The notes below the pieces were generated by a model. That model was given only the letters and a program-made list of their open reading frames with translations, did no database searches and was not told the origin of the DNA. Positions 44,301 through 56,116 of a DNA stretch of 64,000 nt are shown piece after piece. The position numbers were made by a program, and so were the translations under genes. The stretch is from Steinernema hermaphroditum (Eukaryota > Nematoda > Chromadorea > Rhabditida > Steinernematidae). Numbering within the stretch: the first letter of the stretch is position 1; each line of letters opens with the position of its first letter. The DNA lies in assembly GCA_030435675.1 (NCBI GenBank), contig CM059622.1, forward strand, positions 2,232,001-2,296,000. The letters run 5' to 3'.

Positions 44301-47300
44301 GCCAGCGTCCTGTTGTCCACGACTTCCAGTACGGGTGGCAGAATTAGGTGGATGTGAGGGCCCAAACACCTAACGATTTTCTGCACACATTCCAGGGCGC
44401 ATATGATGAGCTCCTTGTTCGTAGAGTCGTCGGAGTTGACAACGAGCAGAAGATAGGGACAGAGCTCCGCCACGTACGGCGCGAAGTCGGTTCCAAGTCC
44501 TTCGCCGAGGTTCTGCAGCACTTTTATAACACCCTCGCGGACTTTAACGTCTTCCGTCTCAGTCCAGCAACTCTGTAAGGCATCAAAGTAGATTAGAAAG
44601 TCCACACGCAGTGCTTACTCCCATCAGCCTGAAGATGTCGCGAAGATGGGGTTTGATGAGTTTTCCAACGAGGAAGACGAAGGAAGCCAACTTGTGCACG
44701 TAGTGCTGTCTCTTATCAGCAGTGCAGGTTTCGATGAGATGGATAACTTTGCTTATGACCGGCTTGACGAAGGGCGCACAATCGCTTTGGAGATTCGCGA
44801 AAATCTTCTCGAGCGATTCAATGGCTTCTGTGGCTTGGCGATGTTGAACAAGCGCTTCATCATCGAGCATCGAAAGGAGCTTGTTGATGGCGATGGAAGG
44901 ATAGAACTGAACGAGAGTGCATTTCTCGTAGGCGATCCACTGCATAATGTCTGAAACGAATCATGATAGACGGAAACGCCTCGAAGACATGTCTAGACAG
45001 GATGTGTTGCAAAAGTTATTCTGAGACTGGTCGACCTTCAAGCTATCTTGAAAATGGCTTTTCTAAACACCAGACAGTCCGCAAGTTTTCGACGCAGTCA
45101 CATGCTGTTAGAATGTCTAGACAAGCGGGGAACAAAGACTTTCTTTAACGAAAACGGGTGGAAACACATACCCTGTCGATCTTCCACTGACTTTCCAGCC
45201 GTTGGCAAACTCAGCGCCAGTGACTTAGCTTTCGCAGACTGCACCATTCCCGTGTACACCTTATGCGTGTACGGATCTAGAGCGCCCATGATTCCCAAAA
45301 TCTTCACGGTTAGCCTTCGCATCGACACACTCAATTCGTTCTTGAGCAATTTCAGAAGGATATCCAACAGGTCGGGGTAGTCCTTGTACGGGTCGACCAC
45401 ATATCCACTGTTTTGGCAAATTTGGCCCATTGTTCGCAGCGCAGCCTTAAACTAGATCTTATTAGAATTCCGGAAGCGGCCGCGATACCTCTCGTTTCTG
45501 CAGGTTGCTCATGTCTTGCAGGAATCTGATGAGCGAAGGGAAGATATGCTTCATTTCGAGGATCAGATCCGGTCCTCCGACCAGAGCCAACTCGCCCAGA
45601 GCGTTCAGCACCCTTACTTGGACGCCAGTGTCCACTTGAGCGCCGGTGATATGTGGTGTAAGTGCTTCCAAGACTGACGACATGTATGGGCGCATGAACT
45701 TCGGACACTAAAGGACGTGATAGCAGTGAATCAGTCCACAGTGACCCAAACGAACTTGAACGGCGATCTTCTGAATGAGCAGCGCGCTATGCTCCTCCAG
45801 TTTCGCTTTCTTCGAGTTTTTCAGCTTCGAAATGGTCTCCAGGATCACCCGTCGCATTCGAGGATACACAAAAGCGGGATTCAGGTCGGCCAGCTGTCCG
45901 AGCAGGTCTACCGCCTCCTGCTGCATTTCGTATTTTTCGTCGTGCAGCGTCATGAACACCATGTCTAGCATTTCCGCTTGGGCCAGGTGGTAATGGAAGA
46001 TCTTATCCGCCTCGGTGAAACATCTCAGCACCGTCCTTCTTACGGACACGTCGGAATCGACCACAGCCACTTGGACGAGAGATCTCAGTACCGTCTGGAT
46101 CATGGAAAGAACCTTCTCCCGTCCCGGGCAATCCGGCTTCTCGTACTGGTTTATGAAGGGTTTCAAGACGTCGGCGCAACAGTGGACTGCCGAGAGCCGG
46201 ACATCTGACCATTCGCACGCCAGATAGCCCTAAATAGATCGATTACCGCAATTCTACGGACGCCAAATTTACTTGTGCGATGTAGTTCATGAACATCTGG
46301 AGCGAATGTCGCTGGAAGTCGAACTCTCCGAGCGTGTTTAGCGCCAATTTCGTCGAGGCTTTGTCGGTCACGACGAGAGGCAGATTCGGTTTGGGCGGAT
46401 CCGTCGGAGCTGCGAGCTTGTCCGGAACGCTTTTGTTCATAAGAAGACACGACAGAATCCTGAGAATGCCGTCTTGCACGTCGGGTTTCAAGTTCGGCAT
46501 GCTCACACAAACCTCGTGCATTACGTTCGTGAGACCTGTAAACCAGTTCTATAAGCGTCGTAGTCTTGTACACTAGCGTACCTTTAGAGAGACCCGTCTT
46601 GAACAGTATAGGCAGCAGATCTTTGATCATCTTTTCGATAGTGTCCGTCCGAGAACGGCAAATTAGCGAAAGACATTTGAAAACACTAGGATCTACGGCA
46701 CGTTTCCTAAAGGTACACTGTAGGTACTGAGCTGTATCAGGAAAACCAACTTATTCTGGGCGTACTGTATCTGCTGCCTAACCAGATTTACAGCTTCGAT
46801 AGCTTTGAGCTCCAGCTCCGTGGGGCTACCGTGGATCATCAAGCCGAGAGCGGTGAGGGCTTCGGAGTTCATGGGGCCCGGCTTCGTGGAGATATGATCC
46901 ATGATGTAGCTGATCATTTCTATTCGGTCGCGTTGCCTTTTCTCCTCTTCATTACTCTTCTCTTTTTCGCCTCTTGTACTTTTGCGGAAGGAGGAAAGAC
47001 GGGGGAATATTTCCAGAAGAACGAGATGGCAGTAACTGGCACGGGCAACGCGGGCATCAAGACATCGTTGAACGATCTGCAACGATTACAGTGATTCTAG
47101 AAGCAGTCAAGCTCCTACCGCCTCGTAACTACGATCGACCGTTTCTCGGGCATTCGAGCTCTCCACGCCTATCTGTACATTAGATTCGATAAGCCAATCC
47201 ATAGGGTCCGCCGTCGGCTGTTTGTGCGTCGGTTTGATGCCGTTGATCTGAAGCCGCACTTTCTCTGCCGCGTCATTAGCAACCCTCAGCAGCTCGTTGA

Positions 47301-48272
47301 AGATAAGCAGAGACGCGTGCTGTGAGTCATCCTTGGTCAGTGTTGTGTCCCGGTTCATCGCCTCCGCCAGCGCCGTCTTGAACCACTCCTCCTTGTTGTC
47401 TTCTTTTGATTCGCGCTGCGCCGTGACAAGGAATGCGGCCGCCAATGCTTGTGCAGACGCTTGTCGTACAGAGATCTGAACCATTTGTCCAATCACAAAC
47501 CAATAGTTTGTCAAGAACTTACTTTTGGGTTCTTGATCAGACGATAAATCTTCGTGAAGAAAAATGAGGCCTTGTTGATGAAAAACGATGGTGTCGTCAG
47601 AGCCAATTCTCGAGCCAAAATGACTCCAGCCAGCGATTTTCCTTCGTTTTTCGTCGCTCCCATGAGTTCGCCAAAGGCTTCAATCGCGGCGTCGACCAGC
47701 GCTTTCGATTCTGATGTCTAAATCGACGTGGACACACCTTTAATGCCAATGTGTCTAATAGACGCTGCCTGCAACTTTAACAAACTGTTTTTGTTGCATC
47801 TACAACGTGCTTTTCCAACCAGAAAAAATGCAAAAGACTAGTTCCCTGCTATTACAACGTCTATTAACCGCATTTGTAGACAGTAAAAGGAGAAAAGACA
47901 CATTTTTTGTCTAGGAATGTCAAGAGCGATTTCCGGACTTACATAAATCCAGTAGCTAGTCATTCTGGTGGCCAACTTGATTGCTTTCACATTGGTAATG
48001 CTGTCGAAGATGCTCTTCATAATGCGCCATTTTGGAGTACCATGGGCGTAGGCGTCCGTTCCCGAAGTCGACAGTAACTGCATCAGCTGGTCGATTTCGC
48101 TCTTCAAATTTTTGCGCGCTTTCTTAGCATCGTCACTGTGTTCGGCATCGCTGATTTTCTTGGCGATCCTGTCGAAGCGTTCCACTAAACAAGAAGATAC
48201 TAGAAAATCACAAAAAAGTGCAAATTTACGAAAATCGATGATCTGTTTGTTCTCTGTCGGATCACGCTGCAT
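38332..48272 (-). CDS. let-363: TOR protein kinase (target of rapamycin)
   Basis: Twenty-two exons on the complement: 48230-48272, 47943-48184, 47523-47717, 47119-47475, 46751-47076, 46582-46706, 46273-46535, 45756-46229, 45489-45707, 45172-45445, 44619-44950, 44138-44572, 43698-44092, 43262-43655, 42158-43071, 41964-42110, 40103-41709, 39915-40057, 39494-39750, 38925-39014, 38737-38875, 38332-38688. Total 2575 aa, the usual TOR size. HEAT repeats fill the N-terminal half ([20 protein letters not shown]), then FAT, then FRB ([19 protein letters not shown], rapamycin-contact Ser and Trp kept). The kinase domain has [32 protein letters not shown] and [12 protein letters not shown]. The FATC end is [12 protein letters not shown]. 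It integrates nutrient signals in TORC1/TORC2 (family knowledge). A 168-residue Pro/Met-rich insertion lies near residues 1778-1945. Confidence 0.96.
39033..39464. mobile_element. PIF/Harbinger-like MITE in TOR intron 19
   Basis: A 432-bp near-perfect palindrome. The termini are AGGCCCATTTATACTC and its complement GAGTATAAATGGGCCT, flanked by TTA on both sides (39030-39032 and 39465-39467). A 3-bp TWA target duplication with GC-rich ends is the signature of PIF/Harbinger elements (family knowledge). It has no coding capacity. It lies in the enlarged (479-nt) intron 39015-39493; most other TOR introns are much shorter. Confidence 0.88.
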
Positions 48273-49190
48273 CTTCTTGTGTCATCGGCGAAATCGGCAG
48301 AGGGCGACAAAACGTGAGATCGCCTTCCTGAAATTACGTGAAATTGGGGGTTTGAACGGAGTTCCATGGGGAACTTTGTGAACAAGGACATGCAAAATCA
48401 GGAAACGAATCCAATGGGAAGTATCTAGGGGGGTTGCAACGCGGAAAACACGGTGAGCCATCAGATATCAATCTTTAGCTCTACAAAAAGACACAAACAG
48501 TAGAAACATGTGGGAAATAAGCGTCCGTCGTTGACTTCGAAAACGATTAATGCAAAAATAGTTGACACAGCCCTTCATAAACTAGCAAAATTGTAATCTG
48601 GACCAGAGAAGTGCAAATTTTCAGCTGTTAATCCAAAGAACTCATTCGTTTGCGCAAAATCCGCGCTTCGATGCGGAGCAAAACACGTAGAGAAACGCGG
48701 ACAAATCAGATCTATTGTACCATCTGATCAGCAAAAACGCATAAACAAATCAACTACACTGCTGTAAACACGCAATAGGCTCTACAAAATCATGCAACCG
48801 CTGGTCTGTGTCTTTGTCTAGCAGACGACGCTGCAGACAGAAAAAGGAATCGTGAATCTTGCAAGGAGCGGTGGAGCGACGACTCCGACCATCGAAACGT
48901 TTCCGCTGCAATACGGTCGTCTCGAGACCTTTGCAGGGGATTCGGTCTAGTTGCTCGCTGAGACGTCTAGTTGTAGAGCGGAGGAGCTTATCGGTCGGCT
49001 TATCAGTAGAATCGTTATGGTTGGTCCTCGGAGAAGCGTATATAATCGGAGTCGAAGGTGGCGAAAAGGAGTACTGAATCCGGTTGCTCCACTGACAGTG
49101 ATGCTTGTGTGGCATCGGTTCTTATCCGGGACAAAAAAAGGGCCTCCACCCGGGTTGAGACAGAACGCTTTGTCTGAGAAGGATTACTAA
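48273..49190. other. TOR upstream region
   Basis: About 900 bp, AT-rich near 48480-48720. No trans-splice acceptor is obvious next to the TOR ATG, unlike most neighbours. No other gene was recognised. Confidence 0.4.
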
Positions 49191-49415
49191 AGGCCCATTT
49201 ATACTCTGCGCGACACAAAACGCCCTTTTTGGTGTCGCTTAGCTTGTCTACGTGTCTACGTAACCTAAGATTTTTTTCTGATGATGGTTTGATAGCCCGA
49301 TCCAAAGGCATCATGACTGTGTAGTTTTATTCGGTTTTGCTTAAATAGTCACACGTAGACAAGCTAAGCGACACCAAAAAGGGCGTTTTGTGTCGCGCTG
49401 AGTATAAATGGGCCT
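49191..49415. mobile_element. Second PIF/Harbinger-like MITE, deletion derivative
   Basis: 225 bp with the same terminal repeats as 39033-39464 and TAA on both flanks (49188-49190 and 49416-49418). The right half is nearly complete, while the left arm is shortened after CTACGTGT, so the element is an internally deleted member of the same family. Confidence 0.88.
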
Positions 49416-51421
49416 TAAGGAATCGGAAGCGACAACGGAACTCCGCTACTGTAATCCAGACAGACTCGACTAGGTGTTCGGGACTTCTACAACTACAACT
49501 GAAGAGTCCTCTCGAAGATGACAGGACGAAACGTTTGCTCCGCCACGCTCTCTCGAGGACTAACTTCGCCTACCGCGTCCAGAAGGACAAGAAGGAAGGC
49601 CTCTGGACGAATCATCCCGTCAAAAGGCGCTGCAAGAAGGTGCACCTCGAAGGCCTTCTAGAGAGGCGCCATGGGTGGTCCTTGAGGGGGCATCAGAGAC
49701 AACGAGGCAACTAAGAGACGTGCTGCTATTCCTCCGGAAGACAAGAAGCAGAAACGAGAAACAAAGAGCCAAACTCGAAGCGAAGGAACGAAACTCTGTA
49801 GGGTCAGTTTCGATTGCCAAATACTCATAGGAATCTGATCTCGATTGCGCTTCTTCTTCAACAATTGCGGTTTGTATCGTACCCTTCAGGATGCCATTTT
49901 TCGATTACGTCCTCTGCTGTCTCTACAAACCATGAGAACATTCCTTCCTCAAGTTCCTTGCAAGGCATCTCAGAATCCCACCGACCACCAAGGGACGAAG
50001 ATGAAAAGTTCGTCATGTTCGTCAAGTTCATCTTCTTCGTCACGGCACAATATTCTTCTCCACCCACCCTTGCTGCAAGGTGAGTTTGGACCACGAGGAC
50101 TAGGACTACTCGATCGACGAGATCCGATCCCGATCAACGTTCTATTTCTACCAGGCCTACGCCTTCGGTCTTCCTCGGCCTTCTGCAGAATCTCTGAATG
50201 ATGGATCCAATCTTATATTGTACACTCAATAAAATCTCATGTGACCCATTCCTCTGACTCCATAAAAGCATACTGTAGGACAATCTTCGGCATGAGTCTC
50301 ATCCTAAGAGCCGTCACACCCATCCTGAGCACCTTGAGAGCCTCGCTTAGCCTCTTAGATCGAGGCGCATATCGGCCGATCTGCATTCGCACTTCCTCCG
50401 TCTCATCGTCGCCCTTCGCAACATCGCCCCTCGGCCGTCTTTGTTCGTCTCCGAGACATCGTCTGCTGTCTGTCTGTCGCACTTGTCCGTCTCTCCCTAC
50501 TCTGCTCTCTCCGCGCGCGCACAGTCTCCGCTTGCGGCGGCGTCATTTCCCGCCAAAGCGCCGAACGCCGCGTTTGCGCCGTCGATCGATACGATCGCCG
50601 TCCTCGCCACAGGCGCTTCGATTTTTTATTTTCGCATTCTTCGACTAATTAAACAAATTATGCAACCATCTTCTTTATTAGTTCAAGATCTCAGCCTCGA
50701 CCACACACATCGATCATGTTGGCGGGGCATGGGCCACACGCATCGATTATATTCCAGTTTTGCCTGCGATGTTGGCAGCTGGCGATTGGCGTTTGTGCAT
50801 ATTTGCTGTTTTGTTTCGGGTCTGACTCGGTGGATAGTCCTGAACTTGTCCAGGCAACTTGCCCGTTGGAATGGCCACAGATCCGATGAAGTGTACCTCG
50901 AATATTTCTGACAAAATGAAGCTGCAAGCTAGTCAACAATGATTCGGCTTATTATGTCAGACATCATTCATGCTTTCTTGCCGCACATTGAATCATCGAT
51001 ATAGCTTCCGATACTTTTTCATATCTTCCACATATACAGCCCTTTCTGTAAACAACCGCACTCTGAGCTGTAATTAAAGAGAGTGTGCTTTGCAGACAGT
51101 CTCATTCCTTTTTATCTCAAGTCCTATGAACAGTTAAAGTCTCATTTCTGATATCTCCCATTGAGTGTTCGTTTGGTCGTGCTTTTCTGTAAGTGGCTGA
51201 AAATTATTGTCCAGAATGCTCATTAGAGTGACTGTCTGAAAGACGCTTTTTTTGATCTGTACCCACATGTGGTCTCAACGCTCTTCGAAGACAAGTGGAT
51301 TTTAGATTTGTTTTCAGATTTTTCACGCACTTTGCCCTTATGTTTCTCACGTTCGCGATTCTATCTAAAAACTACACTTTTTATAAGGATTACATCCAAT
51401 TTCAGACACTAGCCAATCGAA
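49416..51421. other. Intergenic region with a weak small-gene candidate
   Basis: 2 kb. A frame at about 49820-50080 ends in a consensus donor (AAG/GTGAGT at 50081) that could join GCCTACGCCTTCGG at about 50157, with an AATAAA at about 50229. There is no in-frame ATG at its beginning, so an upstream exon would be required. A consensus splice-leader-type acceptor ATTTCAG ends at 51405, before the next gene. Otherwise nothing was recognised. Confidence 0.3.
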
Positions 51422-54400
51422 ATGTCGTCGAGATTTCGAGTCGACGACCTCGTCTGGGCGACAATGCGCGGCCACCCGCCTTGGCCAGCAAAGGTACCCC
51501 TCCAAAAGTGCCTCTAGCAGGCATATCCCCTCGATTTGCAGGTGATCGCCGTGCCCATATCCCACGCTGCCTCGATGGGCCAGCCCAAGTACAAAGTGGT
51601 GCTCTTCGGAACACGCGAAACTGCCCTCATCAGCGAAAGCGACCTCTGCGACTACATGCCCAACCGAGGGTCCTACGAGTACCCACGGAAGATTCCCGAC
51701 TTCAACAAGGCCGTGCAGGAGATCCGACGGATGGCGCATCTGGCAGACGACGATCGGTTTCGCGAGAAACCGCGCACTCCCTCGCCGATAGCCCACGCCC
51801 TGGCGAACATCCATAACAGCTATGAGGACTACGGCCTGGGCGAGCTGGACGGCCAGCAGCCCTCGACGTCCCATGGCCGGAGGACAAGACGCATCAGTGG
51901 TCTGACCCTCTCGGTGGTCGACGAACTGATCGCCTCGAATCGGAAGCGGACCAGCAGCAACGCTTCTAGACGGTCCCGAGCGTCGAGTATCTGCTCCAAC
52001 GCGCGGAGAACTCTGCAGAACGCCGCCCGCCTTAAGGCGCAACTCCACAGGATCCGCAATCCGGACAGCGTCAGTAGCGTGTCGGGAGGAAGCTGCCGAT
52101 CCCGGCGATCCCAGTCGCGGCGCTTCGAAATGGCTATCGACGAGGACCCGCTATTCAACGCCGCCAGCGATCCGTTCCAGATCCTCGACCAGGATCTCAA
52201 TATCGACCTGCTCGACGACAAGAAGAACATCGCCCTTCTGGACAACCAGAACCCGGCGATCTGTGACTCCTTCCTTCTGGACAAGGAGGGAAACAACGGA
52301 CGCCTCCGCAACTCTTCCATCTCCTCGCAGATCTTCGGCAGTCGTCAAAGGCTTCTCAGCGGGATGTCCGACGTTCTGGGCATCGGCTCCGGCGACGACC
52401 TTCTTGACATGGCCGCGGGGCCGGGCAGCGACCACGACGCCGAGATGCAGCTCTTCCGGGCGTTCGACGCGATAAATGGCGAAGACGAGAGAGCGGCGAC
52501 GCCGGAAGAGGCGCTTCCGATGCCCGTCATCAACGCGGTGAAGTGCTCCGCCTGTGGGTGTGAGTGTCGTCTCGTCGACTTGAAGTGGAGGTACTGTAGA
52601 TGTCGTTTCTAAAGTTAGGGGGATTAGGGGGATTCCTTCGTTTTATCTTAAGATTTATGCGCCCGGGCGGGAAGGTCTTTGTGAATCTATTTTGAGAGGC
52701 ATAGGGGGCCTGACATAGATTACTTTTTTGAGATTGAGATTACGGTAAAGGTCCACTCAACTTAAGAAACCCATTTCAGATGCACCAGCGCCTACTGCCA
52801 GAAGTGGAACGGAGCCTACATGCCCGACGGCGGCGCGAAGCCCAGCTCCACGAAGACATCGTTCCAGTTCAAACTCGACGACCAGGGCTCCGTCTCCGGC
52901 GCCTCGACCCACGGGATGTCCTCCTGCGAGCAGGCGGTCATCGCCGCCGCCGCCGGATCCGACCCTCTCTACCGCGGCGCCCTCAGCAACGCGCGCTTCC
53001 GCGCCATCTCCACGTCCTCCTCCCACGGCCCCGGATCCTACTTCCAGCAGCCGGCGAAGCCTCGACTCCCGCCTCGGCCGTTGGAGAAGAAGGAGGACCC
53101 GAGGGCCGCTACCGTCCCCAAGCCCATCATCATCGAGCCGTCGACGTCGACACCCAAAAGCGACGCCAACGGTGCAACGGAAGGCAGCAAAAATGCTTCG
53201 AAAAGCAGCGAGCCGGCGCCGAAAAAGCGCAAGACGGTGCAGATCGACCCGATGGTGGATTTGAACGCGCGGAAGTCGTGGGCGCTTCCCATCGAGGAGC
53301 CGGTCACCGACGCGCTCCTCGAGAAGGACGTGCCCATCCCGACGATCCGCATCGTGCCGGCCACGTCGAGGCCGACGGAGGGCCAGCGCAAGCAGCAGGA
53401 GGCCAAGCAGGCGCAGCAGGCGCAGAAGAAGAAGAACGCACAGCCGGTGGTCAACATCAGAAGACCGTACGGTAGTGGAAGGCCGAAGTCATAGTGGGTG
53501 GAATCTGTGGGCGTCTGAGGCTGATTTTGTTTTTTTCTAGCAAAGTGGAGAAGACGCCTCCGGTGGGAGAGAACGGGCAGAGACACTGCGCCTTCTGCAA
53601 TGGCCAGGTTAGGCCGCAGATGTGTGGTGGAAACAAGCATCGATGGCGGTGTGTCGACAAAAAGTGCCGCAAATGGTAAGGTGAATGTGGGTTGAGCTGA
53701 AACCTACTATGATTAAGATTACGTTATTAGAGACCCAAGTTTTGGTTATCTAGGTGAAGACATGTTTGAAGACAAATGCCAACATGAAGGAGCCTCTCTC
53801 TCGACCGGTCGATTATGACATGCGTCTCAAACGAGGTCCTCTAGACAATTTGACGACTGTTAGACAGTCTTTGGACAGTCGAGTAAGCCTCATTCAAGAC
53901 GCGGGGCAGATAGTATACACTGAAAATTTGACAACTGTCTCATTCATATTTTGAAAACCGGGCTACAGGCATACATAATGTTCCAAAAAGGGTAGAACCA
54001 GGCTCAAAACAATGACGTATATCTCGAAATATCTCAAAATGCGTATCATATTTTCATCCTCTACTGTGTCTGCCTTTCCTACCCTCGAAGAAAACCCCTA
54101 CACTTTCATACACACAACCGCTAATTTCCCGATCCTTTTAGGTACGGTTGGGTGCGCAGCAACGAAGAAATCCCGAAGGACCTCGGCAAGAAGGGTCGCT
54201 GGAAGGACTTGCAATTAAAAATCCGACGAAAGCGTGCGAATTCCACGGGGACCGACGACGGCTCCATCTACAACAAGCCCGACGATAACGCACTGCCCAA
54301 GCGTCCCGCCACGACGTTTAGGCCTGCAAACGGCACGAAGAAGACGGTGGGAACGAAGAAGCGTCAAGAAGACGATGACGATGTTGAGCCCATAGGTAGC

Positions 54401-54845
54401 TAGCCGGCGTTTAGGCCATGCAGACACAGACGATTTAGATAGACACCCCTTAACCGAACGGGAAAAGGCCTACCTTCCGTCGTTGATGGAAAGACGCGCG
54501 AGGTGGTGGCTGACGGACAAGAAGAGGCCGGAGATGTCGCCAGAGAGGGAGCTGGGAAACAGCTTTCTGGACATGGCCGCCACTTTTAAGACCATCAGCA
54601 ACTCGATGCGGACGGCCGCCTCCACCAAAGCCGACCAGCCGGGAACGATAGCAGGTGAGTGTTTTAGACATGAGAGTAGACATGGAAAGTCCGATATAGG
54701 CTCACTGGACCTGCTGATGGACTCACTGATGGGCTCCCTTGGCCCGCTCATGGCGATGGCGGCCAAGATCCCAGGAGTGGAAGTGCCCGAGGAGCTGCCA
54801 CAAAAGTTTTGGAAAGCGTCACTAGTACATACCCCAATTTTATGA
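51422..54845 (+). CDS. PWWP-domain protein with Cys-rich zinc-binding motifs
   Basis: Exons: 51422-51493, 51542-52590, 52780-53493, 53541-53675, 54142-54395, 54439-54654, 54700-54845; 861 aa. The PWWP module is at the extreme N-terminus (VDDLVWATMRGHPPWPAKVI). A long Ser/Arg and acidic region follows, then two separated Cys clusters: CSACGCECRLVDLKWRCTSA (continuing YCQKW) and CAFCNGQVRPQMCGG with CVDKKCRKWYGW. A basic segment (LQLKIRRKRANS) and a C-terminal Met/Leu-rich helix (LDLLMDSLMGSLGPLMAMAA) end the protein. PWWP domains bind methylated-lysine nucleosomes and DNA (family knowledge), so this is probably a chromatin reader; the whole protein is not one I can name. The exon 3 donor used here is GTGGGT, chosen because it keeps frame. 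Confidence 0.82.
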
Positions 54846-55395
54846 GAGATTTATCATAATTTTACAGAAAGCAGATTAGTTGTTAACCCCTTGTTGCACG
54901 CACTTTGTTATTTGTTGACGTTGCGTTGTTACCAAAGTTTATCAATAAACAATTGATCAGAATTTGCTATGGAGAGTTGAGTAGGAAACTATGGTACGCG
55001 GGATTTTACACAAAAGGATCCGGTCTCTATGAGATATACGTATGGGTCGGTATTTGTGCCTCAAAAACCATAACCGGACAGATCTAGACACTTCCAGAAA
55101 GGTCTCATTCTCAACGCGTCCACTACAAATCTCAAATGAAGCCCTAGAAGTGCTACAGAGACATAAAAAGTTAGACAATGTACTGCTGGAAATCAGACAC
55201 CTTTCGACACCCAGTGGTCTATATTCTCATGCTGCCGGGCATCCGATGACATATCGCTTCTCTAGACTGTCTTTCCGGTCATTTGAGGCTTCTACGTGCG
55301 GGAGACTGGTAGTTCTTACACATGCGCACTTTCTCTTTCCATCATTTATCTCATGACTTTTCGTAACAAACTATTCTACCACAATACCGTAATCC
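54846..55395. other. Convergent intergenic region
   Basis: 550 bp, AT-rich, between two convergent genes. Nothing was recognised. Confidence 0.4.
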
Positions 55396-56116
55396 TTACG
55401 GGCTTCCCCCCACATGCATAGCCCTTCCAGTGCGAGCAAAATAGCGATGAGTGGCAATATCGTTCGCCTCCAGGGCACTAAGCCACTCGTTGTGGTAGGA
55501 GGAGGACTGCATCGGCGTGCGCACCACCTTGCCCGTGTCGAACGTGTAGCTGACATGAACGGGACGCCAAATGTCCACTCGCGCACTGTCAACGTTGAAG
55601 AACACGTTGGCCGAGGTGCCGTATGGCGCCATCCACGTCACGGCGTACTTATAGCGGTCGAATCGTTGAAGCGGAACGACGCAGAGGAAGCTAACCGAGT
55701 ACCGGAGGCTACCGTAACTCCATGTCTACAAAATGCGTTTTATCGGATGCTGGAAGAGAGGACGGGAACCTTATCGATGATTTCGGCTATCTTTTTGATG
55801 CCTAGATCGCGAGTAAAGTGCGCCGAAGGAGGAAAGGCGACCGTCGGGAGGTGAGGCAGCGATCCGTAGGTGGTGCTACGTTGGATGACATGAGGAGAAG
55901 GCGCTCGTTCGGGCTGGATCGGAGGAAGCGAACGTTCCCTTAGAAGACAACCTACAGAACCGACGGGTGGCCCCAGATGCCATGCAACTAACCATGATAA
56001 GGATATATACTAGTCTTCTCTTCGTTGACGCGCTGAATCGCTCGCTTCAGGAGATTGGCGACGATTCCTTTGGCCAACTTGTTGCAAGCGGACTTGTTGC
56101 GTTCGGGGAGCGGCAT
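55396..56116 (-). CDS. Unrecognised three-exon protein of 205 aa
   Basis: Complement exons: 56011-56116, 55770-55951, 55396-55725. Both joins are in frame with GT-AG sites. It begins MPLPERNKSACNKLAKGIVA and has a Pro-rich middle (SLPPIQPERAPSPHVIQRST). The second half is Tyr/Trp-rich and looks folded: YSVSFLCVVPLQRFDRYKYA, VTWMAPYGTSANVFFNVDSA, VDIWRPVHVSYTFDTGKVVR. It ends THRYFARTGRAMHVGGSP. No membrane span or signal peptide is evident. I do not recognise a family. Consistent splicing and amino-acid composition argue for a real gene. Confidence 0.65.

Noticed and set aside
38332..48272. First impression of a TRRAP/Tra1-type gene
   Set aside because: The FRB-like segment, active-site motifs and the C-terminal end YIGWCPFW are those of TOR; TRRAP lacks a catalytic kinase centre.
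51536..51816. Overlapping ORFs within PWWP exon 2
   Set aside because: Other-frame shadows of a long GC-rich exon.
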